The notes below the pieces were generated by a model. That model saw nothing but the letters and a program-made list of their open reading frames with translations. It had not been told where the DNA came from and made no database searches. From NCBI RefSeq assembly GCF_029360805.1, contig NZ_JARKNC010000003.1, positions 124,001 through 188,000 on the forward strand: a DNA stretch of 64,000 nucleotides. Reading direction: 5' to 3'. Below, piece by piece: positions 51,300-60,093 of this stretch. The number at the start of each line of letters is the position of its first letter. Position 1 is the stretch's first letter. This stretch comes from Daejeonella sp. JGW-45. Lineage in GTDB: Bacteria; Bacteroidota; Bacteroidia; Sphingobacteriales; Sphingobacteriaceae. A program made the translations under genes and the position numbers.

Positions 51300-54200
51300 A
51301 TGAAAAACTATTTATTTATCGTCTTAGGCCTCATCATATCTCAATCATTATATGCTCAGCAGGCCCCGAAATGGAATATTGAAAAGCCATCAGGCCCTAC
51401 GAAGTCGTTCTCTTTTCAGACCAATGAAGGCACCTGGATGAACCTCGATGTTAGTCCTGATGGGGGTGAAATAGTTTTTGACATATTGGGCGATATCTAT
51501 AAAATGCCTCTTGCCGGCGGAAAAGCGACTCTTTTAGCCGGGGGACTAGCCTCAGAGGTACAACCGCGGTTCAGTCCTGATGGCAAGTTCATTTCATATA
51601 CCAGCGATAAAGACGGTGGCGATAACATCTGGGTGATGAACTCTGATGGCTCCGGAAAGCGCGCGATCACAAAGGAAACATTCAGACTGCTCAATAATGC
51701 CGTATGGACGCCAGACAATCAATATCTGATTGCCAGGAAACATTTTACCAGCAGCCGTTCACTTGGAGCTGGCGAGATGTGGATGTATCATATAGCAGGC
51801 GGCGGTGAAGGGGTTCAGCTCACCAAACGAAAAAACGACCAGCAGGACGCAGGCGAGCCTGAGGTTTCCCCTGACGGGAAATATGTTTACTTCTCGGAGG
51901 ACGTTAGTCCCGGGCCGCAGTTCCAGTACAATAAGGATCCTAATGGTGAGATCTATAATATAAGGAGGTTAAACAGGGCGACCGGGGAGCTTCAAACAGT
52001 AGCCGGCGGTAACGGTGGCGCTGTAAGACCACAGATATCACCCGACGGCAAGCTTCTTGCATTCGTAAAACGTGTGCGATTAAAATCTGTGATGTACCTC
52101 CAGGATCTCGAAACAGGTGAAGAATGGCCTGTATATGAAGACCTTACACGTGACCAGCAGGAGGCATGGGCCATATTCGGACTTTACCCTAATTTCGCGT
52201 GGACGCCGGACAGCAAAAACATCATTTTTTATGCTCAGGGAAAGATCAAAAATCTCGAGGTGCTGACTGAGTATGTCTCCGACATTCCGTTCGAAGTAAA
52301 CGTGACACAATCTATTACCGAGGCCCTGCACTTTGACCAGAAGGTGTTCAGGGAAGAATTTGATGTCAAAATGATCCGGCAGCTTACCACGTCTCCTGAT
52401 GGTAAAATGGTAGCCTTCAATGCGGCAGGTTATATCTATACCAAGGTATTGCCTGACGGAAACCCGACCCGTATAAGCACAGGAACCGATTTTGAGTATG
52501 AACCTGAATTTAGTCCGGATGGCAAATACCTTCTCTACGTAGGCTGGACTGACGAGCAGCGGGGTGCAATCTACAGGAAAGACCTGCAAACGCAGGAGGT
52601 GATTAAGCTCACTACGGAAAAGGGTTATTATTACGGACCAAAATACTCCAACCGTGGAGACCAGATCGTTTTCCGCAAAGGGGTTGGTAATGATGTTCTG
52701 GGATATGCCTTTGGGAAAAATCCTGGCATGTATATCATGCCCGCCATTGGTGGTCAGCCGAAGCTGGTTCTTAACAACGGCATTCGCCCGTCATTCAATT
52801 CAGATGATACAAGGATCTGGTTCCAAAGCACTGAAGCCGGCAAGAAAGCCTTAAAAAGTGTCGACCTGAACGGCGGGACGGCCCGCACGCATTTCACGTC
52901 TCAGTATGCGAATATCTTCTCGCCAAGTCCTGATGGCAAGTGGATAGCCTTTTCAGAGCTTTTCAATGTCTATATTACACCGCTGGCGCATACGGGTGCC
53001 GCATTGGACCTTTCATCAGGAAATAAAGCTATCCCGGTAACAAAAATCACCCGGGACGCCGGTATATACATACATTGGAGCAAGGACTCTCAAAAACTCA
53101 ACTGGACATTAGGCCCAAAGTATTATTCAAAAACCATTAAAAGTTCATTTGCATTTTTAGATAACAGCGCCGATAAAAGCAAAGCGGATACCGCGGGAAC
53201 AGACATCGGCCTGAAGCTTAGATCGGACCTTCCCGAGGGTAAAATTGCGATCACCGGGGCGCGTATCATTACCATGAAGGGTGATGAGGTGATCGAAAAC
53301 GGAACGATCGTAGTTGATGGCAACAAGATAGCCGCAATCGGCAGGAATGTAAATGTGCCCGACGACGCGAAGGTCATCAACGCAGCCGGGAAGACCATCA
53401 TGCCCGGCATTGTAGATGTTCATAGCCATTTGCGCGCGAGCGGAGATGGCGTCTCGCCACAGCAGGACTGGAGCTACTATGCCAATCTTGCTTATGGCGT
53501 GACTACATCGCATGATCCTTCTGCAAATACAGAAATGGTTTTTAGCCAGGCAGAAATGCTGAAAGCCGGGACGATGGTCGGCCCGCGTGTCTATTCCACA
53601 GGCACTATACTCTATGGCGCTGACGGAGATTTTAAAACAGTTATAAATAGCCTTGATGATGCCAGGTCGGCATTACGGCGCATGAAGGCAGTCGGAGCCT
53701 TTTCAGTTAAGTCGTATAACCAACCACGGCGTGATCAGAGACAGCAGATCATCCAGGCTGCCCGCGAGCTTCAGATGCTGGTTGTTCCCGAGGGAGGTTC
53801 TACGTTCTTTCATAATATGACACAGGTAGCCGACGGCCATACCAGCATAGAGCATAACATACCGCAGGCACCCGTTTACAAGGATGTGAAGACCTTCTGG
53901 AATAAGAGCAACACTTCGTATACTCCTACGCTTATCGTTAGCTACGGGTCGCAGTCAGGAGAAAACTTCTGGTACGAACGCACAAACGTTTGGGAGAATG
54001 AGCGCTTGCTGAACTTTACTCCAAGGAGCATTATTGACCCGCGATCAAGAAGAAGGACCATATCTGAGTTCGCTGATTACGGACATATTGATGTTTCCCG
54101 CGTCGCCAAACAGCTGTCAGACGGTGGTACAAAAGTTAATCTTGGGGCCCATGGGCAGATACAGGGGCTCGGAGCACATTGGGAACTCTGGATGTTTGCC

Positions 54201-54536
54201 CAAGGGGGAATGAGCCCGTTGCAGGCGATACGAAGCGCAACTCTTAACGGCGCAGAACATCTGGGCATGGCAAAGGAAATAGGCTCGCTTGAGACAGGAA
54301 AACTAGCTGATCTGATTATTCTCGACGCGAATCCCCTGGAGGATATCCGGAATACTGAAAAGATCAGGAACGTGATGATTAACGGAAGGGTATATGATGC
54401 AGCGACCATGAATGAGACTATCAGCCGTGAAAAGCCACGCGGACTGTTTTGGTGGAAAATGAGCCGGGCGGAAAGCTTCAGCATTCCGCAAGGAGATGTA
54501 GAAACGCATACGTTTACCCACGTGGAATGTGATTAG
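51300..54536 (+). CDS. TolB-like beta-propeller fused to an amidohydrolase
   Basis: A 1078-residue exported protein with a signal peptide (LFIVLGLIISQSLYA), a long region of TolB/PD40-like repeats (about 45-600, e.g. EVQPRFSPDGKFISYTSDKD, EPEVSPDGKYVYFSED) and a C-terminal amidohydrolase domain (about 640-1050) with KTIMPGIVDVHSHLRASGDG and GAHGQIQGLGAHWELWMFAQ. The metal-binding HxH of VHSH is intact. Proteins with this architecture are annotated as amidohydrolase/peptidase-like, with unknown substrates. A TTG 12 bases upstream is an alternative start. It stands alone and converges on the META gene. Confidence 0.9.
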   Translation: MKNYLFIVLGLIISQSLYAQQAPKWNIEKPSGPTKSFSFQTNEGTWMNLDVSPDGGEIVFDILGDIYKMPLAGGKATLLAGGLASEVQPRFSPDGKFISYTSDKDGGDNIWVMNSDGSGKRAITKETFRLLNNAVWTPDNQYLIARKHFTSSRSLGAGEMWMYHIAGGGEGVQLTKRKNDQQDAGEPEVSPDGKYVYFSEDVSPGPQFQYNKDPNGEIYNIRRLNRATGELQTVAGGNGGAVRPQISPDGKLLAFVKRVRLKSVMYLQDLETGEEWPVYEDLTRDQQEAWAIFGLYPNFAWTPDSKNIIFYAQGKIKNLEVLTEYVSDIPFEVNVTQSITEALHFDQKVFREEFDVKMIRQLTTSPDGKMVAFNAAGYIYTKVLPDGNPTRISTGTDFEYEPEFSPDGKYLLYVGWTDEQRGAIYRKDLQTQEVIKLTTEKGYYYGPKYSNRGDQIVFRKGVGNDVLGYAFGKNPGMYIMPAIGGQPKLVLNNGIRPSFNSDDTRIWFQSTEAGKKALKSVDLNGGTARTHFTSQYANIFSPSPDGKWIAFSELFNVYITPLAHTGAALDLSSGNKAIPVTKITRDAGIYIHWSKDSQKLNWTLGPKYYSKTIKSSFAFLDNSADKSKADTAGTDIGLKLRSDLPEGKIAITGARIITMKGDEVIENGTIVVDGNKIAAIGRNVNVPDDAKVINAAGKTIMPGIVDVHSHLRASGDGVSPQQDWSYYANLAYGVTTSHDPSANTEMVFSQAEMLKAGTMVGPRVYSTGTILYGADGDFKTVINSLDDARSALRRMKAVGAFSVKSYNQPRRDQRQQIIQAARELQMLVVPEGGSTFFHNMTQVADGHTSIEHNIPQAPVYKDVKTFWNKSNTSYTPTLIVSYGSQSGENFWYERTNVWENERLLNFTPRSIIDPRSRRRTISEFADYGHIDVSRVAKQLSDGGTKVNLGAHGQIQGLGAHWELWMFAQGGMSPLQAIRSATLNGAEHLGMAKEIGSLETGKLADLIILDANPLEDIRNTEKIRNVMINGRVYDAATMNETISREKPRGLFWWKMSRAESFSIPQGDVETHTFTHVECD

Positions 54537-54542
54537 GGGTTT

Positions 54543-54620
54543 CCAGCTTTCGCTGGATCCGATAGCTATCGGATGACAAATTTGCTGGGTAATTGGGAGA
54601 TCCTGACCTTCGTCAGGATC
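54543..54620. terminator. Cluster of three palindromes between convergent genes
   Basis: CCAGC/GCTGG around 54543-54556, the perfect 18-bp palindrome ATCCGATAGCTATCGGAT at 54557-54574, and a 9-bp stem hairpin at 54599-54620 (GATCCTGAC / GTCAGGATC, loop CTTC). No long T-run follows. The cluster fills the 90 bases between the two stops and probably limits read-through in both directions. Confidence 0.55.
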
Positions 54621-54626
54621 GAAATC

Positions 54627-55025
54627 CTATCTTTTATACGTCAGGGCCAACGTATCCCCCGCGTATAAATAAAGTGCGTTAGCCTTAACCTCGTACCTGG
54701 TGACTTTCTGAAGTTCGCTGATGATGCGGTTCTCGTCGTCCATAATACCTTCGCAATACATTTTGGTTGATCCAACGCGTGTAAAAGTTATTTTCTGACC
54801 GATCATTTCATATTCAGCAAAGAAGGAATTGCAGGCTGCTTTACCACTTACTTTATTTTCCTTTTCATCGAACTTCAGAAAAGCCCGGTCGCCATAATTC
54901 ACCGGCCTTTTGAGAATAGATGTAAGCTTCCAGTCAGATTCCCCCAATTTTGGATCGTCGGATTTGGGATGCATAGCCGTACAGGATGCCAGCAATACGA
55001 ATAAAGAGAGTAAACATATTTTCAT
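54627..55025 (-). CDS. META domain lipoprotein
   Basis: A 132-residue lipoprotein (ICLLSLFVLLASCTAMHP) with a META domain as in HslJ: LGESDWKLTSILKRP, FLKFDEKENKVSGKAACNSF, FAEYEMIGQKITFTRVGSTK and MYCEG. The domain is a small beta-fold of unclear role, linked in E. coli to heat shock and novobiocin resistance. The gene lies 22 bases downstream of the HI0933-type flavoprotein gene's stop, on the same strand. Confidence 0.88.
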   Translation of the reverse strand: MKICLLSLFVLLASCTAMHPKSDDPKLGESDWKLTSILKRPVNYGDRAFLKFDEKENKVSGKAACNSFFAEYEMIGQKITFTRVGSTKMYCEGIMDDENRIISELQKVTRYEVKANALYLYAGDTLALTYKR

Positions 55026-55047
55026 AATGTTGGGTTTAGTTTACTTA

Positions 55048-56253
55048 CTACAAATGTTGCGCCATAATATAACCGCTCGACCAGGCCCATTGAAAGTTAT
55101 AGCCTCCGAGCCAGCCGGTTACATCGACGCATTCTCCGCCAAAGTACAAACCCGGGACTTTTTTGGCCTCCAATGTCCTGGATGATAATTCTGCTGTATC
55201 TACTCCTCCCCTCATCACCTCGGCCCTGTCGTAACCCTTATCACCGGCAGGCTTTACATCAAAAAAGTGGATCAGCTTTTCTGCTGCGGCAATATCCTCT
55301 TTTGTAAGAGAGGCCAGGTTCTTTTCCACAGGAAGAAATTTAGCCAGGGCATCTGCAAACTTCCGGGTAAATGTCTCGGATAGCAGACTGAGGAAGGTCT
55401 TCCGGCCATTCGTCTGCCTTGCCGCCTGGACGAGATCATTAATATTACTGTCAGGCAAAAGATCGATCCGGATATGCTCTCCGGGTCGCCAATACGACGA
55501 GATCTGGAGGATGGCTGGTCCGCTGAGCCCCCAATGAGTAAATAGTATATTTTCCTCAAAACTGATCCTGTGATTTGACACACGGCAATAAATCGAGTTC
55601 CCGGAAAGCCTCGTGTACCATTCGGCATCCTTGCCAGTTATGGTCAGCGGCACCAAAGCCGGCGCGGTCTGAATGATATTTAACCCAAATTGCCGGGCCA
55701 CTTTCAGCCCGAAATCGGTAGCGCCCATTTTTGGTATAGGAAGCCCTCCGGTGGTGATCACTACCTTAGCTGATACCGCAGTCTTTGTTTTCAGATCTTG
55801 TTTATAGGAGACCGAGAAAGTTCCATTGTCGTCTTTTGCAACATACTTAACCTCGGCTCCGCAAATTATCTCCTGCCCCATCTCCCGGCATAGGTCTTCA
55901 AATATCCTGACTATATCTTTCGCATTATTACTCTCGGGGAAAAGCTGTCCCAGGGTTTTCTCTTCTCCGATAATTCCATAAGTTTCAAAGAAGCTGACTG
56001 TATCTTCCACCGAGAATTGTGAAAATGCCGATTTGCAGAAATGCGGGTTTCCGGAGATAAAATTTGCGTCAGTGGCGTAGAGATTGGCATAATTGCACCT
56101 ACCCCCTCCGGAGATCAGGATCTTAGCACCCACTTTTTCGTTCTTTTCAATGATAAGAACCTTCTTTCCCAGGAAGCCGGCCTGAACAGCACACATCAAA
56201 CCACAGGCGCCGCCGCCTATTATTATCGCATCGAAGTCCTGGTTGTTGTTCAT
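55048..56253 (-). CDS. HI0933-type NAD(P)/FAD-dependent oxidoreductase
   Basis: A 401-residue flavoprotein of the HI0933/BaiN group. The FAD motif is DAIIIGGGACGLMCAVQAGF with the following EKNEKVGAKILISGGGRCNY, and the C-terminal FAD part reads GLYFGGECVDVTGWLGGYNF followed by QWAWSSGYIMAQ. The length is normal. Substrates of the family are mostly unknown; one member is linked to bile acid reduction in gut bacteria, which is not suggested here. It is followed by the META gene, and the CGCAAAG repeat region lies upstream. Confidence 0.94.
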   Translation of the reverse strand: MNNNQDFDAIIIGGGACGLMCAVQAGFLGKKVLIIEKNEKVGAKILISGGGRCNYANLYATDANFISGNPHFCKSAFSQFSVEDTVSFFETYGIIGEEKTLGQLFPESNNAKDIVRIFEDLCREMGQEIICGAEVKYVAKDDNGTFSVSYKQDLKTKTAVSAKVVITTGGLPIPKMGATDFGLKVARQFGLNIIQTAPALVPLTITGKDAEWYTRLSGNSIYCRVSNHRISFEENILFTHWGLSGPAILQISSYWRPGEHIRIDLLPDSNINDLVQAARQTNGRKTFLSLLSETFTRKFADALAKFLPVEKNLASLTKEDIAAAEKLIHFFDVKPAGDKGYDRAEVMRGGVDTAELSSRTLEAKKVPGLYFGGECVDVTGWLGGYNFQWAWSSGYIMAQHL

Positions 56254-56322
56254 AAATCCATATTATGTACCTTATTCTGACCTTAACCGTAATGTCCAAA
56301 CAGGTCTGGTGTATATTTTAAA

Positions 56323-56410
56323 CGCAAAGAGCGCAAAGGTATTCGCAAAAGACGCAAAGAATTCGTTCGCGACTTTGCGCCCTTTGCGCTGTACTCTGCG
56401 ACCTCTGTGT
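56323..56410. repeat. CGCAAAG-word inverted arrays
   Basis: The left arm reads ACGCAAAGA, GCGCAAAGG, then CGCAAAAG and ACGCAAAGA (56322-56360); the right arm holds ACTTTGCGCC, CTTTGCGCT and CTCTGCGA (56371-56402), the inverse word. The step is near 9 bases, unlike the 7-bp arrays. It sits between the HI0933-type gene's start and the tex stop, and its word is shared with the region at 51075. Confidence 0.7.
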
Positions 56411-56438
56411 TAAAATACGCGAGCGCGTCTTCCTCTTG

Positions 56439-58697
56439 TCACGAAAACTTACTCTTCAACGCTGCAAGTTTAATAGCAATATCTGTTTCCGGTTCTTCCC
56501 TGAGCTTTTGGATCGGCCGCTTTTCCATTTTTTCAGGTTTTTTTTGTTTAGGCTTAACGGGGCCAGCTTCGTCAGTTTTCATAGTTAAGGCAATGCGTTT
56601 ACGAGCTACGTCGATCTCAGTCACCTTTACCTGTACCTTCTGGCTTACCTTTACCACTTCATTGGGATCTTTAACAAAACGATTTGACAGCTGGCTTACA
56701 TGAACAAGCCCGTCCTGATGAACACCGATGTCAACAAAAGCGCCGAAAGCAGTGATATTGGTGATAATCCCCGGAAGGGTCATCCCTACATGGAGGTCGG
56801 TGATAGCATTTACCCCCTCGGAGAAACTGAATGTTTCAAATTTCTCGCGCGGATCAAGCCCCGGTTTAGCGAGCTCGTTCAATATATCATTAAGAGTTGG
56901 TAAGCCGACCGTTTCACTTACATAGTTCTGAAGGCTGATCTGCTTACGAAGCTGATCTTGTTTCATCAGGTCGTCCAGGCCGCAGCCCAGGTCGCTGGCC
57001 ATCTTTTCTACAAGCGAATATCTTTCAGGATGTACTGCGCTGCCATCCAGGGGATGTTCAGAGTTGCGGATCCGCAAAAAGCCTGCTGCCTGCTCAAAGG
57101 CTTTCTCTCCAAGCCGGGGAACCTGCTTCAGTTCAGACCTTCTCTTAAATGCCCCGTTCTTATTTCTATACTCTACAATATTCTGAGCCAGTTGGGGACC
57201 TAAACCTGAAACATACGACAGGATCTGTTTGGAAGCCGTATTTAATTCCACACCGATCGAATTCACGCAGCTGATGACCGTATCATCCAAAGAGGTCTGA
57301 AGGTGTGTTTGATCAACATCGTGCTGGTATTGACCTACGCCAATCGACTTGGGATCGATCTTCACGAGTTCTGCCAGGGGATCCATAAGCCTCCGACCTA
57401 TCGATACTGCACCACGAACCGTGATATCCTTATCGGGAAACTCTTCCCTCGCAACTTCGGAAGCGGAATATATTGACGCGCCGCTTTCATTAACCATAAC
57501 GATTATCGTATCGTGCAAACCAATGGCGCGTACAAATGCCTCTGTCTCACGACCAGCAGTACCATTTCCAATTGCAATAGCTTCGATCTTATATTTCTCT
57601 GCGAGGTATTTTACGGTCTTTGCCGCTTCCTTTGAGCTTTCATTTCCGTTATGCGGATAGATATTGGTGTTTTCCAACAGCTTTCCCTGCTCATCAAGAC
57701 ATACGAGTTTACAGCCGGTACGGAAGCCGGGATCAATAGCCATTATCCTTTTCTGACCGGCCGGGGCTGCCAGCAGAAGCTGTCTTGCATTATCAGCAAA
57801 AACCCGGATTGCCTCTGTGTCAGCATTTTTCTTTGTGAGCAATCTTACCTCCGTTTCCATGGATGGTTTTATCAGGCGCTTGAAAGCATCAGCTGCAGCG
57901 AGGGCTACTTGAGACGAAGATGGATTTTTCCCTTTAATAAACATATCTTCCAGTATAGAAATAGCGGCGTCTTCTGAAACTTCTATATCGAGCGTGAGGA
58001 TGATCTCCTTTTCCCCTCGTCGCAGGGCCAGTACCCTATGCGACGGCGCCGATTTAACCGGTTCAGACCAGTCGAAATAATCTTTATACTTCTGACCGGC
58101 ATCTTCTTTGCCTTTGATCAGTTTAGAATGGAACACGCCCTGGTTAAGAAAAAGGTCACGCATTTTTGCTCTCAGGTCAGCATTCTCGGCCATATGCTCT
58201 GCGAGGATATCCCTGGCGCCCGCAAGAGCATCGGCCGCTGTACCTACCCCCTTTTCCTCATCGATATATTTGGCAGCTTCCAGTTCTATATCAATATTCA
58301 CTTGCTCGAATATTTTGTCGGCCAGTGCCAGCAAGCCTCGCTCACGTGCCACAGAAGCCCTTGTTTTACGCTTGGGTTTGTACGGCAGGTAAATATCTTC
58401 CAGCGCGAGCATAGTTTCTGCCGTGTTTATTTGCTGTTCCAGATCCGGAGTAAGGACATTCAGCTCCGTCATAGATTTCAAAATGGCTTCGCGGCGCTTA
58501 TCCAGGTCGGTCAATTGCTGAAACCTGTCGCGGATAGCAGCCACCTGAACCTCATCAAGGCTACCCGTCAGTTCTTTTCTGTATCGTGAAATAAATGGGA
58601 TTGTGCCGCCTTCTTCAAGTAGTCTAACTGTTACTTCTACCTGTTTCTCCTGAACTGATAGCTCTGACGCTATCTTTTTATAGTTGTTTTGATTCAT
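56439..58697 (-). CDS. tex: Tex-type RNA-binding transcription accessory protein
   Basis: A 752-residue Tex protein. In order: N-terminal helical domain (VEVTVRLLEEGGTIPFISRY, then RKELTGSLDEVQVAAIRDRF), YqgF-like domain (KRIMAIDPGFRTGCKLVCLD), helix-hairpin-helix repeats (GLGPQLAQNIVEYRNKNGAF), and a C-terminal S1 RNA-binding domain (VGMTLPGIITNITAFGAFVD, then IGVHQDGLVHVSQLSNRFVK). Length is close to the family's usual 770. Tex binds RNA and modulates transcription and stress response. A heptamer region lies upstream, between tex and nuoA. Confidence 0.96.
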   Translation of the reverse strand: MNQNNYKKIASELSVQEKQVEVTVRLLEEGGTIPFISRYRKELTGSLDEVQVAAIRDRFQQLTDLDKRREAILKSMTELNVLTPDLEQQINTAETMLALEDIYLPYKPKRKTRASVARERGLLALADKIFEQVNIDIELEAAKYIDEEKGVGTAADALAGARDILAEHMAENADLRAKMRDLFLNQGVFHSKLIKGKEDAGQKYKDYFDWSEPVKSAPSHRVLALRRGEKEIILTLDIEVSEDAAISILEDMFIKGKNPSSSQVALAAADAFKRLIKPSMETEVRLLTKKNADTEAIRVFADNARQLLLAAPAGQKRIMAIDPGFRTGCKLVCLDEQGKLLENTNIYPHNGNESSKEAAKTVKYLAEKYKIEAIAIGNGTAGRETEAFVRAIGLHDTIIVMVNESGASIYSASEVAREEFPDKDITVRGAVSIGRRLMDPLAELVKIDPKSIGVGQYQHDVDQTHLQTSLDDTVISCVNSIGVELNTASKQILSYVSGLGPQLAQNIVEYRNKNGAFKRRSELKQVPRLGEKAFEQAAGFLRIRNSEHPLDGSAVHPERYSLVEKMASDLGCGLDDLMKQDQLRKQISLQNYVSETVGLPTLNDILNELAKPGLDPREKFETFSFSEGVNAITDLHVGMTLPGIITNITAFGAFVDIGVHQDGLVHVSQLSNRFVKDPNEVVKVSQKVQVKVTEIDVARKRIALTMKTDEAGPVKPKQKKPEKMEKRPIQKLREEPETDIAIKLAALKSKFS

Positions 58698-58791
58698 ACC
58701 CTGGGATAATTGCGATGCGAATTTGCAGTTAAGAGTTTTAAATTCAAAAAAAGCTTATCCACACGAGGATAGTATTTAGTGATCTGTGAAC

Positions 58792-58949
58792 GGTGATCGG
58801 GAATTGGTAATCGGTGATCGGTGATTGGTAATCGGTAATCAGTAATCAGTAATACCGAACATCCGTACACACCGATTACTGGTTACCCTGTTACTGATTA
58901 CTGATTACTCCGTCTACTGATCACTGATTACTCCAGTTCACTGATTACT
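58792..58949. repeat. Inverted heptamer arrays (GGTAATC / GATTACT)
   Basis: Left arm, nine gapless 7-bp units from 58792 to 58854: GGTGATC, GGGAATT, GGTAATC, GGTGATC, GGTGATT, GGTAATC, GGTAATC, AGTAATC, AGTAATA. The right arm (58874-58949) holds the inverse word, GATTACT, GGTTACC, GATTACT, GATTACT, GATCACT, GATTACT, GATTACT, mostly in 7-bp steps with a few 8-10 bp slips. It lies between the divergent tex and nuoA genes and fills most of the 296 bases. Confidence 0.85.
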
Positions 58950-58980
58950 AATAACCCTCCGCATGTTAGCCAATAATTGC

Positions 58981-58988
58981 TATTTTTG
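58981..58988 (+). promoter_or_regulatory. Candidate -7 box (TATTTTTG) before nuoA
   Basis: TATTTTTG fits the TAnnTTTG consensus six bases before the nuoA ATG, so the transcript would have almost no leader. No clear -33 box was found; the position where it would lie is just beyond the heptamer array. Confidence 0.3.
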
Positions 58989-58993
58989 ATGCA

Positions 58994-59584
58994 ATGATTG
59001 AACCATCGCAGCTTACGGAATTCGGCAAGGTATTTATTTACCTGGTGATGGGCATTTTATTCGTGCTTTTCACCTTCTTCATGGGTTGGTTAGTAGCGGT
59101 TAAAAGACCGAACCCTATAAAACTCAGCTCATACGAGTGCGGTGAAGAACCAACCGGAAGCTCCTGGATCCAATTTAACTCCCGTTTTTATGTTGTAGCA
59201 CTAATTTTCTTGTTGTTTGATGTCGAGATGGTGTTTATTTTTCCATGGGCAACTGTCTTTGGTCAGGAAAGCCTCCTGGCGGCCGACAGCCGTTGGGGAT
59301 GGCTGAGTCTCTCTGAGATGTTCATATTTATCGGCGTTCTTTTAATTGGATTAATGTATGTCTGGAAGAAAGGAGACCTAAGCTGGATCAAACCAGAAAA
59401 CACGCTTCCTGAGCGTCGCGGGACTATACCTTTATCGGCCTACGCAAAAATAAACGAAGAAAAATATCTTGTCAGGGACTTGACTGCGGTCGGTGATACC
59501 ATTGCCGAACCATCGGCAAGCGGGAACTCAACTCCAGCACCAAAGCCTTCCCTCAGGCCTCAATTTAAAAAACCATCATTGTGA
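58994..59584 (+). CDS. nuoA: NADH-quinone oxidoreductase subunit A
   Basis: A complex I membrane subunit with three transmembrane helices ([59 protein letters not shown]) and the conserved loop [20 protein letters not shown]. At 196 residues it is longer than the usual 120-150; the extra 60 residues after the last helix are hydrophilic and end in a Pro/Ser/Lys-rich tail ([17 protein letters not shown]). nuoB overlaps its stop by four bases (GTGA), so they are translationally coupled. Confidence 0.96.
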   Translation: MIEPSQLTEFGKVFIYLVMGILFVLFTFFMGWLVAVKRPNPIKLSSYECGEEPTGSSWIQFNSRFYVVALIFLLFDVEMVFIFPWATVFGQESLLAADSRWGWLSLSEMFIFIGVLLIGLMYVWKKGDLSWIKPENTLPERRGTIPLSAYAKINEEKYLVRDLTAVGDTIAEPSASGNSTPAPKPSLRPQFKKPSL

Positions 59585-60063
59585 GCATAGAGCAAAAAAG
59601 TGAGAGCGGCGGTATTGTGGTTACCAAGATGGACGACCTGCTCAACTGGGCACGCCTGTCATCTTTGTGGCCTATGAGTTTTGGAATTGCCTGCTGTGCA
59701 ATTGAAATGATGGGCTCTATGGCGTCCACTTATGATCTTGACCGGTTTGGTGTATTCCCAAGGCCCTCACCGCGTCAGTCGGATGTAATCATCATCGCGG
59801 GAACGGTAACCTTTAAAATGGCTGAACGGATAAAAAGACTTTATGAGCAAATGCCGGAACCAAAGTATGTTATCTCCATGGGATCGTGTTCAAACTGCGG
59901 TGGGCCTTATTGGCAGCATGGTTATCACGTAGTAAAAGGTGTAGACAGGATAATCCCGGTAGATATTTATGTTCAGGGGTGTCCGCCCCGACCTGAATCC
60001 CTGATAGGCGGAATCCTTGAGTTACAGAAGAAAATAGAGAAAGAAAGCCTGATGAACAGCTAG
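59581..60063 (+). CDS. nuoB: NADH-quinone oxidoreductase subunit B (GTG start)
   Basis: The 160-residue subunit that carries iron-sulfur cluster N2, next to the quinone site. The four cluster Cys are in [13 protein letters not shown] (adjacent pair), [12 protein letters not shown] and [14 protein letters not shown]. Start is a GTG at 59581, overlapping the nuoA stop. The next nuo genes (nuoC, nuoD) do not follow directly; purK, purE, yqgE and pdxH come between. Confidence 0.97.
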   Translation: MSIEQKSESGGIVVTKMDDLLNWARLSSLWPMSFGIACCAIEMMGSMASTYDLDRFGVFPRPSPRQSDVIIIAGTVTFKMAERIKRLYEQMPEPKYVISMGSCSNCGGPYWQHGYHVVKGVDRIIPVDIYVQGCPPRPESLIGGILELQKKIEKESLMNS

Positions 60064-60093
60064 CTCTATTATTTTGAGAACAATTTATAAAAT

